DNA from: Theobroma cacao
Lineage: Eukaryota > Streptophyta > Magnoliopsida > Malvales > Malvaceae
Direction: 5' to 3'
Assembly: GCF_000208745.1 (NCBI RefSeq)
Contig: NC_030850.1
Location: 7,224,509-7,288,508, forward strand
Length of the DNA: 64,000 nucleotides
Position 1 is the stretch's first letter; every line of letters starts with the position of its first letter. Shown in pieces: positions 27,508 to 40,200 of this stretch. The translations under genes and the position numbers were made by a program. The notes under the pieces are model-generated. The model made no database searches. It had not been told where the DNA came from and saw only the letters and a program-made list of their open reading frames with translations.

Positions 27508-28200
27508 CGTTACCAATCTGTCATCATAAACCCTAATTTCGCTCTCTAGTTTGGAAATATCGAAACTAAATCATTTTGTAGATAGTTTTGAAATTTAACA
27601 CAAAACCCTAGAATTTTCTAAACGCTTCCATTTGAATACCTTAATTCCCTCTCACCTGAGAGAATTCGGAATCGCTCCGCCAATCCAAAACCGGAAATGC
27701 TCTCACTGTTGAAGCCCTTAATCAGAATCACACAGTGGTCGAAGCGGAACCCTAATTCTGAGGTGGAAAAGACAGAAGAGCAGAATTGATAGTGTCTTTT
27801 TCAGCTGATTGGCTGTCGGAAAAAGGGGGGGAAATGATCGGGGAAAATTAAAGAAAGTTAGAAAATGGTGATGTTTTCGATTAGAGAAAGAGAGAATTTT
27901 GGATTTTTCGCCTTATAAAGTGCAAAACAGAATCTGAATTTCGTGTGAGATAGAGAGAGGAAAGAAGGTGACGGTGGATCGTTTAGGAAACGACGCCGTG
28001 GTAATGGCGGAAGTGGTGGCGATGATGGCGGTGGGTGGTCTTCTTTGCTGTTGGAGAGAGAAAGACGATGGAGAGGCGATTACTTTTATTTTTAGTATTT
28101 TATTTTATTTATTGTTTAGTTTTTTAAATTCAAAAAACACTGCATATATAATAATAATTACTGCATATTTTTGTAAGACCAGGGCTTTGCTAACTTGAAC
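27508..28200 (-). promoter_or_regulatory. PI4K-beta leader, 5'-UTR intron and TATA box
   Basis: A TATA box (TTTATAA on the minus strand, 27919-27913) sits about 410 bases above the start codon. The leader contains a plausible intron, with donor CAG|GTGAGAGG near 27656 and acceptor TGATGACAG near 27519. Above the TATA box lies a G-rich stretch (27965-28075) with GGTGGCGATGATGGCGG-like units. A 76-codon plus-strand ORF there has no recognisable domain and is not called. Confidence 0.5.
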
Positions 28201-28662
28201 GGGAAGAATGGCGGCGCATTTTATGGAATTTCATTTCCCTTTCCCTCCAAAGAAATGAAATAACGTGTGATCAAAACAAAAATAAATTTTTTTTAGCACA
28301 TTTAATATGATTTAATATAGACAGTAAAAATAATAATTATATATATAATAATATAATATAATTAATTCGATTTTATTTTAAATTATACAATAAACCAACA
28401 AGTTGAATTATATTTTTATTTTTTAAAATATAAAAATTAAATCAAAAAATAAAAAATTATTAAATTAAAAGAATCACTAAATGAAGTTGATTCAAAACCT
28501 TAAAGATTTGATTCAATTCAATTCATATACTAAGAAGTTTAAATAGTGTAATTTCATGGTAAAATTTAGAACACCATATGCAAGCCTTCCTAGTTCAATG
28601 GGGCTGTGGACTCTCCCACGCGAGGAGCTATGGAGGGATTTTACCTTGCTCGCACTACAAAC

Positions 28663-29180
28663 TATGGGTGAGCAAATGTAAACCTAATTGAACAATAAAA
28701 TTAAATCGAAATGAGTTTAGTTTTTTCAGTTTGATTTTTTAAAAAGTTTGATTTTTAAAATTAATTCAGTTCGATTTCGGTTAGAACAATTTCTAACCGA
28801 ACTAATTGAACTTAAGTAAGAGTATTATTGAGATTTTACATGAAAAATAAATTATAAACCTAATCTCTTCTCTTCTTTAGTTTTTTTTTTAATTCTATGA
28901 GTATTTATCTTATTTATTATAATTTATTATTATCATTTTTAATATTTTTGTAATATTGATTTATTAAAAAAATACAATATAAATAAATATATACAAAAAA
29001 ATTTGTCAAGTTCAGCTTTTGAAATCCGAATCCGAACAAACCGAATTAGTTCGGTTTCGGTTAGTTCGATTATTTGTATAGTTCGATTCGGTTTCGATTA
29101 TTTTTAAATATGAGTTCGGTTAGTTCGATTATTAAATATCCAAAACATAACTAACCGAAATAACTGTTTGCACACTCCTA
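28663..29180. mobile_element. hAT-like non-autonomous element (family 1, copy B)
   Basis: This is a 518-bp element closely matching the one at 13202-13714 in length, ends and internal GTTCGGTTAG-type units. Left end TATGGGTGAGCAAATG, right end TTTGCACACTCCTA. It is flanked by a perfect 8-bp duplication CTACAAAC at 28655-28662 and 29181-29188. The duplication fixes both boundaries and supports hAT-type insertion. Confidence 0.8.
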
Positions 29181-29889
29181 CTACAAACTACTTGAAAACG
29201 TAAAGTTTACACTTAGTCAATCAAGCAAGTTACAAGTTGATTTGGATTAATATCAAGTTAATATGAAAATCAAACTATTTCTTTTTAAAACCAAACCAAA
29301 GGAAATTTAAAAAGCTCTTAAAAAAACATATTTAAAGAACAAAATTTTTAAAAAAAAAACTCAAAGAAAAACTCTAGAGAGAAGTTTTTTGTTCTTTTTT
29401 GTTAAAAATACGTCAAATTTTCAAGAAATACCCATCTCTCTCAATCAATCTCTCTTTCCTCTCCCTCCCTTCGTCTACTTCTCTCTATAAAGACTACTAA
29501 AAACAAAAAAGAAATAAAGATCCAACAACAAAATCGTAAAATTTAAGTTTTTTTGTTCTTACAAAGGTTAAGAAAAAAGAAGATCTTTTATAGTAATTTT
29601 AATCAAAATTAGAATTTATATAATTTATTACCAAACAGTTTTAATTTAATTTTAAAAACTATTATTTTTATAAGAACTTTAAAATAACTTTTAAGCTAAA
29701 AAAAAGTTAAGCCAAATAAACTCTAATTATGCTTCATAAATCAAAACTTATAATTTTTAATAAATTTATGTCAAATATAAGATTTCATTGAAAATTAGAT
29801 ATTCAATTAAATGACCAATCACATATAGATAAAAAAAAATTTTGTGATGACCTCATTTTATTTAAGTTTGAAACTTGAAATATTAAATA

Positions 29890-31545
29890 GTCACAGTATA
29901 CAAATAGTCCCTACAGTCATGCATTTTCATCAATTTAGTCACTCTACTCAAAATCTAGTCAATTTAATCCCTTGATTTTAGGAATTAGAACAATTTAGTT
30001 CCTCTCCTAACGTCGTTGAATTTTAAAATTAAAGGTGATGATATCAACGTTGTTGTAGCAAGTTGCTGACATAGTAGTGCCATGTGGCACTAACAAGATG
30101 ATATGACATTGTCGCGTGGCACTGAATGATGATGTGGCAATGCTGACATGGCATTGGCATGATAATGTGGTGGTGTCGCATGGCAATGCTAGGGTGGCCA
30201 ATCGAGAAAAAAAAATCAAAAAAATGTGTACCATGTTATAGATATTAAATTAAACAAAAATGTATAGTAAAGGAACTAAATTAAACAACATTGAAGTGTT
30301 TAGGGATTAAATTGAAAGAAATTATCAAAGTATTCAAATATTCCTTATACTCATGCATTTTCATCAATTTAGTCCCAAGATCAAAGTCTGGTTAATTTAG
30401 TCCATTGATTTTAGAAATTGAAACAATTTAGTCCATTTCCCTAACATCGTCCAATTTTGCTGATGATGTTAGCATTGACGTGGCAAATTTGTTGACATGG
30501 CAATGCCACGTTGCACTAATATAATGACATGGTAGATTGAGAAAAAAATTCAAAAAAAAATTTGTTTCACGTGAAAAGAACTAACTTGAATAAAAATGTA
30601 CAGTACATGGATTAAATTGAGCAAAATTGAGGTATTTAGAGACTAAATTGAAAGAAATCAAAGTACCCAAATATTTTTTATACTTATGCATTTTCGTCAA
30701 TTTAGTCTCTGTACTTAAAATCTAGTCAATTTAGTCCCTCATTTTAAAAAATGGAAACAATTTAGTTTCTTCATCTAGTACCATCCAATTTTACCGTTAA
30801 ATGTGATAATGTCAACGCTGATGTGGTAAATTTGTTGACGTGGTAGTGCCACGTGGCACTAACATGATGACATGGTAGTGCCATGTTGCATTGACAAGAT
30901 GACATGGCATTAACGTGTTGATGTGATAAATGTTGATGTGGCAGATCAATAAAATAAATTTTAAAAAAAATGTCATATCATAGGAAGTAAATTGAACAAA
31001 AATATATAATATAGGGAGTAAATTAAAAAATATAAATCTTTGTGTGGATGATAAATATACTTATTAATGAACTAAATGTTTAAGTGTAAAAGATTTATGA
31101 TATTAAGAAATATATATATATATTTTTTTTTCTTATTTGATTATTAGATTCCATAATTGGTACATTATTTATCTTTATTCCAAAAATTAAATTTGAATTC
31201 CCCTTTTATAAAAAAAAATTTTGTAAAATTATTTTTTATTAACCTATTATGGAATCAAATAATCAAATAAGAAAATATTTATATGTATTTCTTAACACCA
31301 TAAATCTTTTACATTTTAATATTTGGTTTATTAATAAGTATATGTATCATCTACTCAAACATTTTATCTTAGTAGACATGATGATGTCAATGCTGATATG
31401 GCAGTACTGACATCATAAATCAGGACAAACATTTTCAAAAAAAAAAAAAAGGCCACGTCATATAATTAAATTGAACAAAAATATATAATATATAAACTAA
31501 ATTGAATAAAATTTAGGTATTCAGAGACTAAATTAAAAGAAATTT
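29890..31545. repeat. Degenerate tandem array of ATTTAGTC/GACGTGGC repeats
   Basis: At least three units begin near 29921, 30355 and 30688 with GCATTTTCATCAATTTAGTC-like sequence. Each carries several ATTTAGTCCCT-type lines, a central stretch rich in GACRTGGCA and TGCCACGTGGCA, and a closing AAATTGARCAAAA block. A fourth, partial unit continues at about 31375-31545 after an inserted foldback element. This is a common non-coding repeat style in plants. The units are not identical in length (about 434 and 333 bases). Confidence 0.75.
31040..31362. mobile_element. Foldback (MITE-like) element with long inverted arms
   Basis: Two arms of more than 100 bases are inverted relative to each other. 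The left arm (about 31045-31160) contains TACTTATTAATGAAC, GTAAAAGATTTATG and CTTATTTGATTATTAGATTCC. The right arm (about 31232-31358) reads the same blocks on the opposite strand. The element interrupts the tandem array, whose sequence resumes at about 31375. A third, single arm copy lies at about 31555-31690. The loop is AT-rich and non-coding. Confidence 0.7.
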
Positions 31546-32249
31546 GAAAAATAAAAGTTTTTAAGTAAATGATATATATACTTATTAATAAGCTAAATAT
31601 TTAAATAAAAGATTTATGGTGTTAAAATATATATAAATATTTTCTTACTTGATTATTTAATTTTATAATAAATACATTTAATTTATTTTATTTGAAAAAA
31701 TTTAGTTTAAATTCCTTTTCTATATAAAAAAAATTCTAATATTTTATAGAGTTATTTTTTTATTAAACTTGATATTATTATTTTTTTTATTAATAGAAAT
31801 ATTTAGGTGCTTTAACCAATATTAAATAAGGTAAATATTTAACAAAAACATTCACTTGGCCTAATAATAAGGTCAATTGTGAATAAGTAAAAAAATAAAA
31901 GTTCCAAATCTCGCCATTTGCAATTTTTTTTTAAAAAAAAATTGAATAATAAAATAATTAATTAAACCAATTCAATGCTAGTCAAATTTGATTTAACTCA
32001 ATTCCAACTAGTGTTGGATTGAACTGATATTTACCCAATTCTAATGACACTATTGGATTGTTTAGGACTCAATTGTTGACTGACGTAGTACGATATTTAA
32101 ATTATTATCTTTAACTTAAAATTAACAATTGTTTCCTCTCTCTTTTTAAAATAATTTTTTTGTTAAAAACTCAGGCAAGTGAGAGTTTTATTTCATATTT
32201 ATTATTATTATTTTTTATTAAAATCTACGTAAGCGATTTCATATGCTTT

Positions 32250-35200
32250 TTTTTTTTTGAAGAAAAAATATGTATTACAATATGAATTCACAAAAGATAA
32301 ACATACTAGAACCCCCTCATTTTATAATCACGACACTACCGCTAGCTTGAAGGAAAACCTCATTAAAAAGCCTTGTCATGGAAAAACTCAATGAGACAAA
32401 AACCATGAGAGGAAAAAGAATACCTTCCTTAAATGCTCTCCATTGCATAGCATCAGACTTCTTCCTCCCAACTTGACAGCAAACAGTTACAACTGATTCA
32501 CATCTTGCAAAATGACCTATTTAACTTTGCTTGGCGTATTATCAAGTACTCTCCATACTAATTATTCCTCCTCTAACAATTTTGCCTCTTGAGCCAACAT
32601 ATGGGCTGCCAAGTCCAACCCTCGTCTATAATGATTAATTGAATTACAACTCAAATTTTCCATAACTATTCGACAATTTTCCACCACATGTCGCAACCCA
32701 CTACTCTAACTTTTCAAATAAACTCAACACGCCACTTGTGCACAATCAATCTCGATTTCATTAACTTCAACATTTTCCCACACAAATCTCTTCAATGCTC
32801 GCAACTTTGCATCAGGTATAGTAGTAGTTTCAATCTCAAATCATCTCGCACTAGCTAAGATTGCCTTTACGTTCAATCCTCTAATAATGAATCCTGCTCC
32901 CATGACCTTTGCATTATTGTATTCAAAGACTGTTGCATCTAAATTTAGTTTATACCCATTCGGCTCACTCCATTGATCTCAGTTTATAACCTCGGCATTT
33001 TCCTTTTGTCGAATTGGGACATTTGCTTTCCTAGAGTGCAAAATCATGTCAAATCCCATTGCTAAAACTTCATGCGATTCCCTCTTAATTTGCTTGAAAA
33101 TTAACCCGTTCCTTGTCTTCCATATAGCCCATAAAATACAGAGAACCAACTCTTGAAACCAATAAATAATTGAAGGGAAAATTTTTGATAAATATTTGAA
33201 GCGTCATTTTGATGATAGCCAAATTGCCCTTCCAAATGGACAACTGCATAAAGAGTGAAAATCAACTTCAACAATATTATCACAAAAAGGGCAAAGGGAA
33301 TCAATACTTATGTTCCTCTGGACTAGTGCTAAAGCATGTTGGAAGACAACCATTGGGAGCCCTTTAAGCAAACATGATAATTTTCCTTGGAACTGCTAGA
33401 CTCCACAATTTTCTCCATATTTGAGTGACATTACCAAATGAGCTAAGGCCTCCCACCACCAATACCATTCTAGATCAACAAGCCAGTCTATATTTAGACC
33501 TAATTGTGTAATCACTAGATTTACTACCAAACCAGATGAGTTGGTCCTTAGGCTTCCGGATACTCAAGGGAATTGATAGAATTAATTTACTCTCATATTG
33601 TGGAAAGCAAGCTATAATTTTATCTTCGTTCCATACCATTAAATCCTGCTTAATAAATTCACTTACTTTTGTCTTGGCATTCACTATATCATGACAAGAA
33701 AAAATTGGTCTTGAGGTTTCATAAGGAACCCAACAATTTGTCTTTACCAAAATATCTTTCCCATTTCCGACATGCCAAAAAGAGCCCTTTTTTTTTTTTT
33801 TTATAATAGCTTGGCTCTCTCGAAGACTCCGCCACAAATAGCTCAAGTTTGATCCAATTGAAGCTTCGACGAAATTCAATTTAGGAAAATAACATTTTTA
33901 AGCACTTTATAAGCTAATGTGGGCTCCTTTGTTTGCAACCTCCGACCCTGTTTTGCTAACATTGCCACATTATAACATTTGGTATTTCTAAATCCTGTGT
34001 CTTCATAGTGATTTGATGCACACAAGAAATTCCAGTTTTTCCAATGAATTTTGGAATCTTTACCATTACCTCCCCACTAGAATCTAGCAACTGCAAAATC
34101 AATCTCTCTACCAAAAGAATCTGACAATTTAAAAACAACCCATTACATACGTTGGTATCGTCTGAACAACTGCTTTCAAAAGGATTTCTCTCCCAGTTAT
34201 AAACAATAGCTTATTCTTCCAGTTGGAATTTTCTTCAAAACCTTTTCCTTGACATAACTGAAGATTAAAGGCATCCCACCGTCGATTAATAGCATCCCCA
34301 GATAATTGCCTTCTCAATTCTCCTTACTAATATCCAAAATTTGACAAACTAATCTCTACATCAGCATCAGTGTTTCGACTAAATAAGATTGCTAACTTCT
34401 CAAAATTGATCTTCTGTCCCGATGCAAGCTCATATTTCTCAAAGATTTCTTTCGAGCATATCTCCTTCTGACTCTTAGCTTTCCCAAATAGCACATTATC
34501 ATCTAAAAAAAAATAATAATAAATGGGTGATATTTGGGCCACCCCTTTTTTATTTCCATCCTCGAAATGCTCTTTCTAACCTTCACAACTGTCCACATCT
34601 TAGATAAAGCTTCTGAAACTATAACAAACAAGAATGGAGACAGTGAATCCCCCTAAAGTAGTCTTCTCGCTGGTATGATTGTATCCCCCGGATTACCATT
34701 TATCAAAGCAGAATATGTTGCAGTCGAAATACAACACATCCCATTCTACTCTATCATATGCCTTATTCATGTCAAGTTTTAAAGCAAAATTTCCCACCAA
34801 TCCGTGCCTTTTTTTTATGAAGATAATGAATTATTTCATGTGCTATTATCACATTATAAGAGATTAACCTGCCTGAGACAAAGGCACTTTGATTTTTTGA
34901 AATAATTCTAGGTAGGATAGGTTTTAACGTATTAGTCAGAACTTTTGATGCTATTTTATAAATAACATTACACAAACTTATTGGACGATACTGACTTATC
35001 TGTTCAGGTCAAGTAACTTTCAAGATAAGAGCAACGTGTGTATGATTAATATCTTGGGTTTCTAGTCTCCCTTCCAGAAAGTCTATCACAACTCTGTGGA
35101 TGCTTGCCCTAAACATCTTCCAGTGTTTCTGATAAAATAATGCAAATAGCCCATTTGGACCAAGAGCTTTCAGTGGGCTCATTTGGAATCATGCCTCTCT

Positions 35201-36412
35201 CACCTCTTCAACAGGTATTTCTGTTAATAGATTTACATTCATCTTATCATTAACATTCGGATTCACCACTACCAAGACTTCTCCAATCATTGACGAATTG
35301 GAACTTGTAAATAGTTGGGAAAAATACTCATCAATCTCCATGGAAATTTCTACATGTGATTCCACTCACTCACCATTATTCTTCTTTACCGCCTAGATGG
35401 TGTTTTTCTTCAATCTTTCAAAAGCTCTCTCATGGAAAAACTTTTGTATTCTTATCTCCCTCTTTAACCTCATCCATCCTTGCCATTTGTTTCCACATCG
35501 TCTCTTCTTCCCTAATCAAATCATTAAGTTATCTCTGAATGTATTTAACTTGGTTAACGCCATTATTTGATGATACCACACCATGAGCCATCTATAATTC
35601 TTGCTTCTTTCTATTAATTTGACCCTGCATATTTTTCAAAGGATTAGGTTTTAAAAAATTAAAAATTATTTTGACGAACTTTAATTTATCTAAGAATTCC
35701 ATTGATTTTTGAGCTAGCCTCCTCCATTCCTCATAAAGCTTCCTAGCACAAGTATCATCGTCTTACCATACCACCTCAAAATGAAACCACCTTCTCCAAT
35801 TAACTGTTTTTAGTGAAATAAATCAATTCGTAGAGCCAAATGATCTGATGCCCCTACAACTTTATTAAAGACCACAACTCAAGGAAATTTATTGCACCAC
35901 CCATCAGTTGCAAAGGCTCGATCCAGACGACATCTAACATGACCTTCTTCCTATTAATTATTCCATCATGTAAATTGGGTCCCTTATAACCCAAATCTCT
36001 CCACCCGCAATCATCACAGATATTTCTAAATGCTTCCATTCTAGCATTACTTCTCTTTGGTCTCCCTTTTTTCTCACTTGTAAACAGTATTTCATTTAAG
36101 TCCCCAAAAAAGAGCCATGCTAACTGTGACTGAACTTTTAGTGTGCGAATCAACTCTTAGTTGATAAATCTATCTGTATTATTCGGATTCCCATAAAACC
36201 CTGTCAGTCTCCACGTTTCTCCTTTCGAACTTACCTCCGCATCAACAAGATTTATCAAGAATGATTTCACATCTAACGAAATTTCAATTTTCCATAATAG
36301 TGCTAAACCATCTTCCTATCAATAGAATCAACAGCCAAACAATTATCAAAACCAAACAACAATTGTAGTCTCTCCATTTCAAATTTGTATTTCTAAGTTT
36401 CTATTTTTCTTA
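32250..36412 (-). pseudogene. Degenerate 5'-truncated L1-type LINE retrotransposon
   Basis: Domains appear on the minus strand in the expected order, broken by many stops and frame changes. First is the endonuclease C-half (GLALLWK near 36310; AWLFFGDLNEILF near 36110; a CRLDRA block in another frame near 35940). Next is reverse transcriptase: [19 protein letters not shown] near 34900, [14 protein letters not shown] near 34760, and FLDD in place of the catalytic F/Y-A-D-D near 34500. Then come the RT-distal block (LLKAVVQTIPTYVMGC near 34140), the zinc-finger-RVT-like region (SLRESQAI to FWHVGNGKDI near 33780) and an RNase H-like tail (GLDLAAHMLAQEAKL near 32600). It ends in a T-run at 32251-32262, which is poly(A) on this strand. 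The N-terminal part of the endonuclease is missing. It cannot encode an active enzyme as it stands. Confidence 0.88.
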
Positions 36413-36422
36413 ATGTTACAAG

Positions 36423-36843
36423 TAAGGGTGAGTTAAAGTGGACCAGACCGAATGACTCAATCGATTAGATGAAATTCGAGTAAAACAATTTGATTTATTT
36501 GATTGTTTAGTTCAAAAAGTTTGGTGTTATCAGTTTATTTAGTTGATTTTTGAGTAGGAAAATTATGATACCAAACTTAATATTATATATATTATATTTA
36601 TATAAAATATATATTTTATAATGTTGAATGTTATGATTTAAGTATGTTTAATTATAAATGAAATTTATAAATTTCAATATTGAATTTGTAAAAAATAAAA
36701 GTGACAGAATTTCAATTATTTTGATTCATAATCAAATCGATTGAACAATTTTAATTTCTGATTAGTTTGATTGGTTTTTCAAAAAATTTCACTCTATTTG
36801 ATTCTCAATTATAATAGTCTGAATCGACTATTTGCTCACTTCT
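36423..36843. mobile_element. hAT-like element, diverged relative of family 1
   Basis: Left end TAAGGGTGAGTTAAAG and right end TATTTGCTCACTTCTA are inverted copies of each other. The interior is AT-rich with TTGATTGGTTT-like iterations. Flanking octamers GTTACAAG and ATTACAAA agree at six of eight positions. It lies immediately beyond the 5' break of the LINE, so the two insertions abut. Confidence 0.5.
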
Positions 36844-37059
36844 AATTACAAAGAATATCCTTTTATGTTTTTCCAAAAATTTGATTAAAAAATATGACAA
36901 ATCTTGGGAGAAGAGGGTGTGTTAAAAAGAGTTAACGGTAATCAATCAAAACTCTTTGGTTTTTTTCAGAACCAAACTATTTTTTTATAATAAACTTGTA
37001 AATTTTAGTTTCTTTCATGACCAATACGATGCAGTTTTACCAATTTTGTAACTTGTCAC

Positions 37060-37258
37060 AGGGACAGCACGTGACATTTTTTTTTTGAAGAACACGTGAC
37101 TCTTTTATGTTGCCTGTTGAGTCCGATAACTTGAATTCAGCTGAAACTACAGGCCTCAAAACCAAAAGCAGTGTCCCTTAAACCCTGGCGCAGCCATAGA
37201 AGGGTTTTGATACTTTTAGCCACGCTCCTGCTTGAAAGCAGAAAAATATCTGTCACTA
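37060..37258 (+). promoter_or_regulatory. WDR55 promoter with two G-boxes
   Basis: Two CACGTGAC motifs (G-box, 37068-37075 and 37093-37100) lie 25 bases apart and about 160-190 bases before the start codon. A T-run separates them. G-boxes are bound by bZIP and bHLH factors. I saw no clear TATA box. The motif assignment is by sequence only. Confidence 0.45.
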
Positions 37259-40200
37259 ATGGAGGCTAGTTTAGGGGAAATCCCCTTTGGTCTCGATTTT
37301 CATCCTTCAAAAGAACTCGTCGCTGTTTCTCTCATCACCGGCGACCTTCACCTGTAAGTCCCCCCCTTTTTCTTTTGTTTCTTTTCAATTTTTCCACCGC
37401 TTTATGTAATAATTCAAATTAAATTATCTATTGATTAAGACTTCGTATTTTACAGATACAAATATAATACCGATGATTCCTCGCTACAAAGGTCCAAATT
37501 TTAAGTTTTATCTTTTCTTTTTAAATAATTTCCATCTCTTACCGTAAATAATTTAATATATGAATGAAATTGACTGGCGGTGAATTTTCTAAAAAAGTTT
37601 CTTTGGTTTTTTTGTTGTTAAGATCGTTGGATGTTCATGCACATACTGAGTCGTGTAGAACAGTTCGGTTTATTAATGGTGGACAAGGTAAAGCATTTTC
37701 TTTTTCATCAACATTTCTCTCCACGGATTGTATCTAATGATAGTTGATTGTGTCTTCGAGTTCAGCCGTGGCGACAGGTTCAAAAGATTGCTCTATTTTG
37801 GCCACAGATGTTGAAACTGGATCAGTAATTGCTCGTCTTGAAAATGCTCATGAGTGGGTTCTCACTGCTTTTCTGGGTTTTTTTTTTTCTTAATTCCTGT
37901 AATTAGTTGTTGAAATACGAGTTTATTTGGTTGTGTAGGAATGCCATCAATAGTTTGATCAACCTTACAGAGTCAACTGTCGCCTCTGGAGATGATGAAG
38001 GCTGTATTAAGGTTTCTTTTTACTTGATTTTGTGAATTTTATGTGGTTCAAATGGCATGTTTAATCTGTGCTTATCTGCTTCTTTTTTGCAGGTATGGGA
38101 TACCAGGCAACGTTCCTGTTCTGGTTCTTTTAATGCTCATGAAGACTATATTTCAGATATGAATTTTGTATCTGATTCCATGAAATTGCTAACAACAAGG
38201 TATCTTGCTTTGTAATTATTTTGAATATTCACCATTTCAGTACTTCAGTGATATCTTCCAAAACTTATATCTGATTTAGCTCAATTGCTGATTATAGGAA
38301 ACTTCTTTTTTCTTTGTTTACATGCAAGAGTAAATATGCTAAAAAATGCCAAATTTTCAAATTTATGTGTAGCTTAAAAAGATGCTTAAAAGAAATGAGT
38401 TTCTTTTGATATTGGGAAGATTTTTGTCCACAAAGAAAGGGAAAACAAGATGGTAATATTATATTTTGTCTATTCTGATTCCTTCTTTCATTGCATTCAT
38501 AGCTTCTTTTGCAATAAACCTGGTTGTGTGCCCATGCATGTTCACATGCACTCGATAGAATTTTTTTCATTTGCCTTGTTTTGGTTGTTCCTAGCCCTTC
38601 CTTTCTCTCTGTCTCTCTCTCTATATCTCTCTTTTTCCCTGAATGTTCTTCCTAATGAATTTTTATGTGAGGCTCTAATAAATTTTTATTTTTCATTCGT
38701 AAGTGGAGATGGGACTCTATCCGTTTGCAATCTTCGCACATATAAAGTAAGCTCTTCCTTGTAACCTTTCTAAAATGATTGATGCATCTGATTGTAGAAC
38801 CTTTTTAGTAGACTGTGCTTCTTATAGATTTTCACCATCTAAAATTGATTGATTTCTTTGTTAACTATAGGTCCAAACACACTCTGAGTTTTCTGAAGAT
38901 GAGCTTACTTCTGTTACCGTAATGAAGGTATATACATCTAATTGCTGAATAATTGGATTCTATGGTTTCCTCTGATGTACTTTTGGGCAAACCTCTCTAA
39001 AAGCCACTATGCCTTTACTAAATTTGCATTTTAACCATTTTACTTCTATTTGTTTAAATTAAGCCATCACTCTTTCATAATTGGGTCAATAAAGCTGCTT
39101 GGATAACAGAATCTATTAAGCTCTGTCAAATATGATGTCGTGGATAAAAAATGCCATTTAACTAGAAACATGGGCAGGGAAAAAAACCATTTGGCAGGTG
39201 ATGTGTCAAATGGGACATGATTTTTCAGAGGCATAAGAGTTACAATGTTTGAAATAGATTTTTAAAAAAATTTTATTCTTGTTTTTCTTTGATAGTCTGT
39301 TTTTTAAGTAATATTGTTTAATCATATATAAACCTAATTTTTTTCATTTAATCATAGTTAAATGGAATGAAATGGCCTAATAACTAAGTCTACTCTACTC
39401 TAATCTAATATAGACTAAAGGATTGGATTGAATTAAAAAAAATAGTTTCATAAGAAAAAGGCTGGAAAATGGAGAAAGGGAGGAAGAGGTGGAGGGCTGC
39501 AAGGGAGAAGAGGGAGGAGCAGGTGGAGAGTGGCTGGTTCTGGACCCATGAGATCTGGCAGGATCTTGCAATATTGAGGTCTTGAAATGATCTACTTTTC
39601 TCTCTTGCTGATGAGGAAGTGTGATGCCTTTGAGAAAGTGGAACGTCAAGCCACCCACCTAAGCAAACCAAAACTACGCATCACCAGAAACAACATATTA
39701 AGCATGGCAAAAATATAAATTTTTGGATCATCGAAACTATATAGAATCCAGAGGATTCCTGGAAGGTAAGAAGCTATTTGTTAATCTTCAAGAATGTTCC
39801 CAATGAGATGCAGTGGGATTTGGGTTAGATCTTGCCAATTTTCGCCCATTTTAGGTATTGGTCATCAGATCCAGCGCCGGCCCTCCTATCTCCCCCTTCC
39901 TCCTTTTATCTCATAGGTCGTTCTCCCCCTTCCCTCTTTTCTCTCATGTCTCCTCTCTGTTTCTTTCTTTTCTATCATTTTTCTTTTTGCTTTTTTTAAA
40001 AAAAAATTTAATTAGTTTTTTTTCTTAATGTTGCTTAGGTTAGATATACCTGTTAAGCCATTTTAATGAAGTTTACATTAAGATTGTTATGTACTATTTG
40101 AAACCATATATAATTTTAATTTATATGCATCTTTTTTTAATCATGTCATCTATCGATCGATTTATTTTATCTGCACCATGAAACTTAATTGAGAGTTAAT

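Noticed and set aside
27968..28198. A 76-codon ORF divergent from PI4K-beta
   Set aside because: It is Met/Val/Gly-rich, lies in the G-rich upstream sequence, ends in AT-rich DNA and shows no recognisable domain.
28586..28660. A tRNA or SINE head, suggested by a GTTCAAT-like word near CGCGAGGAGC
   Set aside because: The stem pairings of a cloverleaf cannot be formed and no A-box and B-box pair at the right spacing is present.
29921..31545. A CRISPR-like array, suggested by recurring units
   Set aside because: The units are long, uneven and mutually diverged with no constant spacer length, in a plant nuclear genome. It is ordinary tandem repeat DNA.
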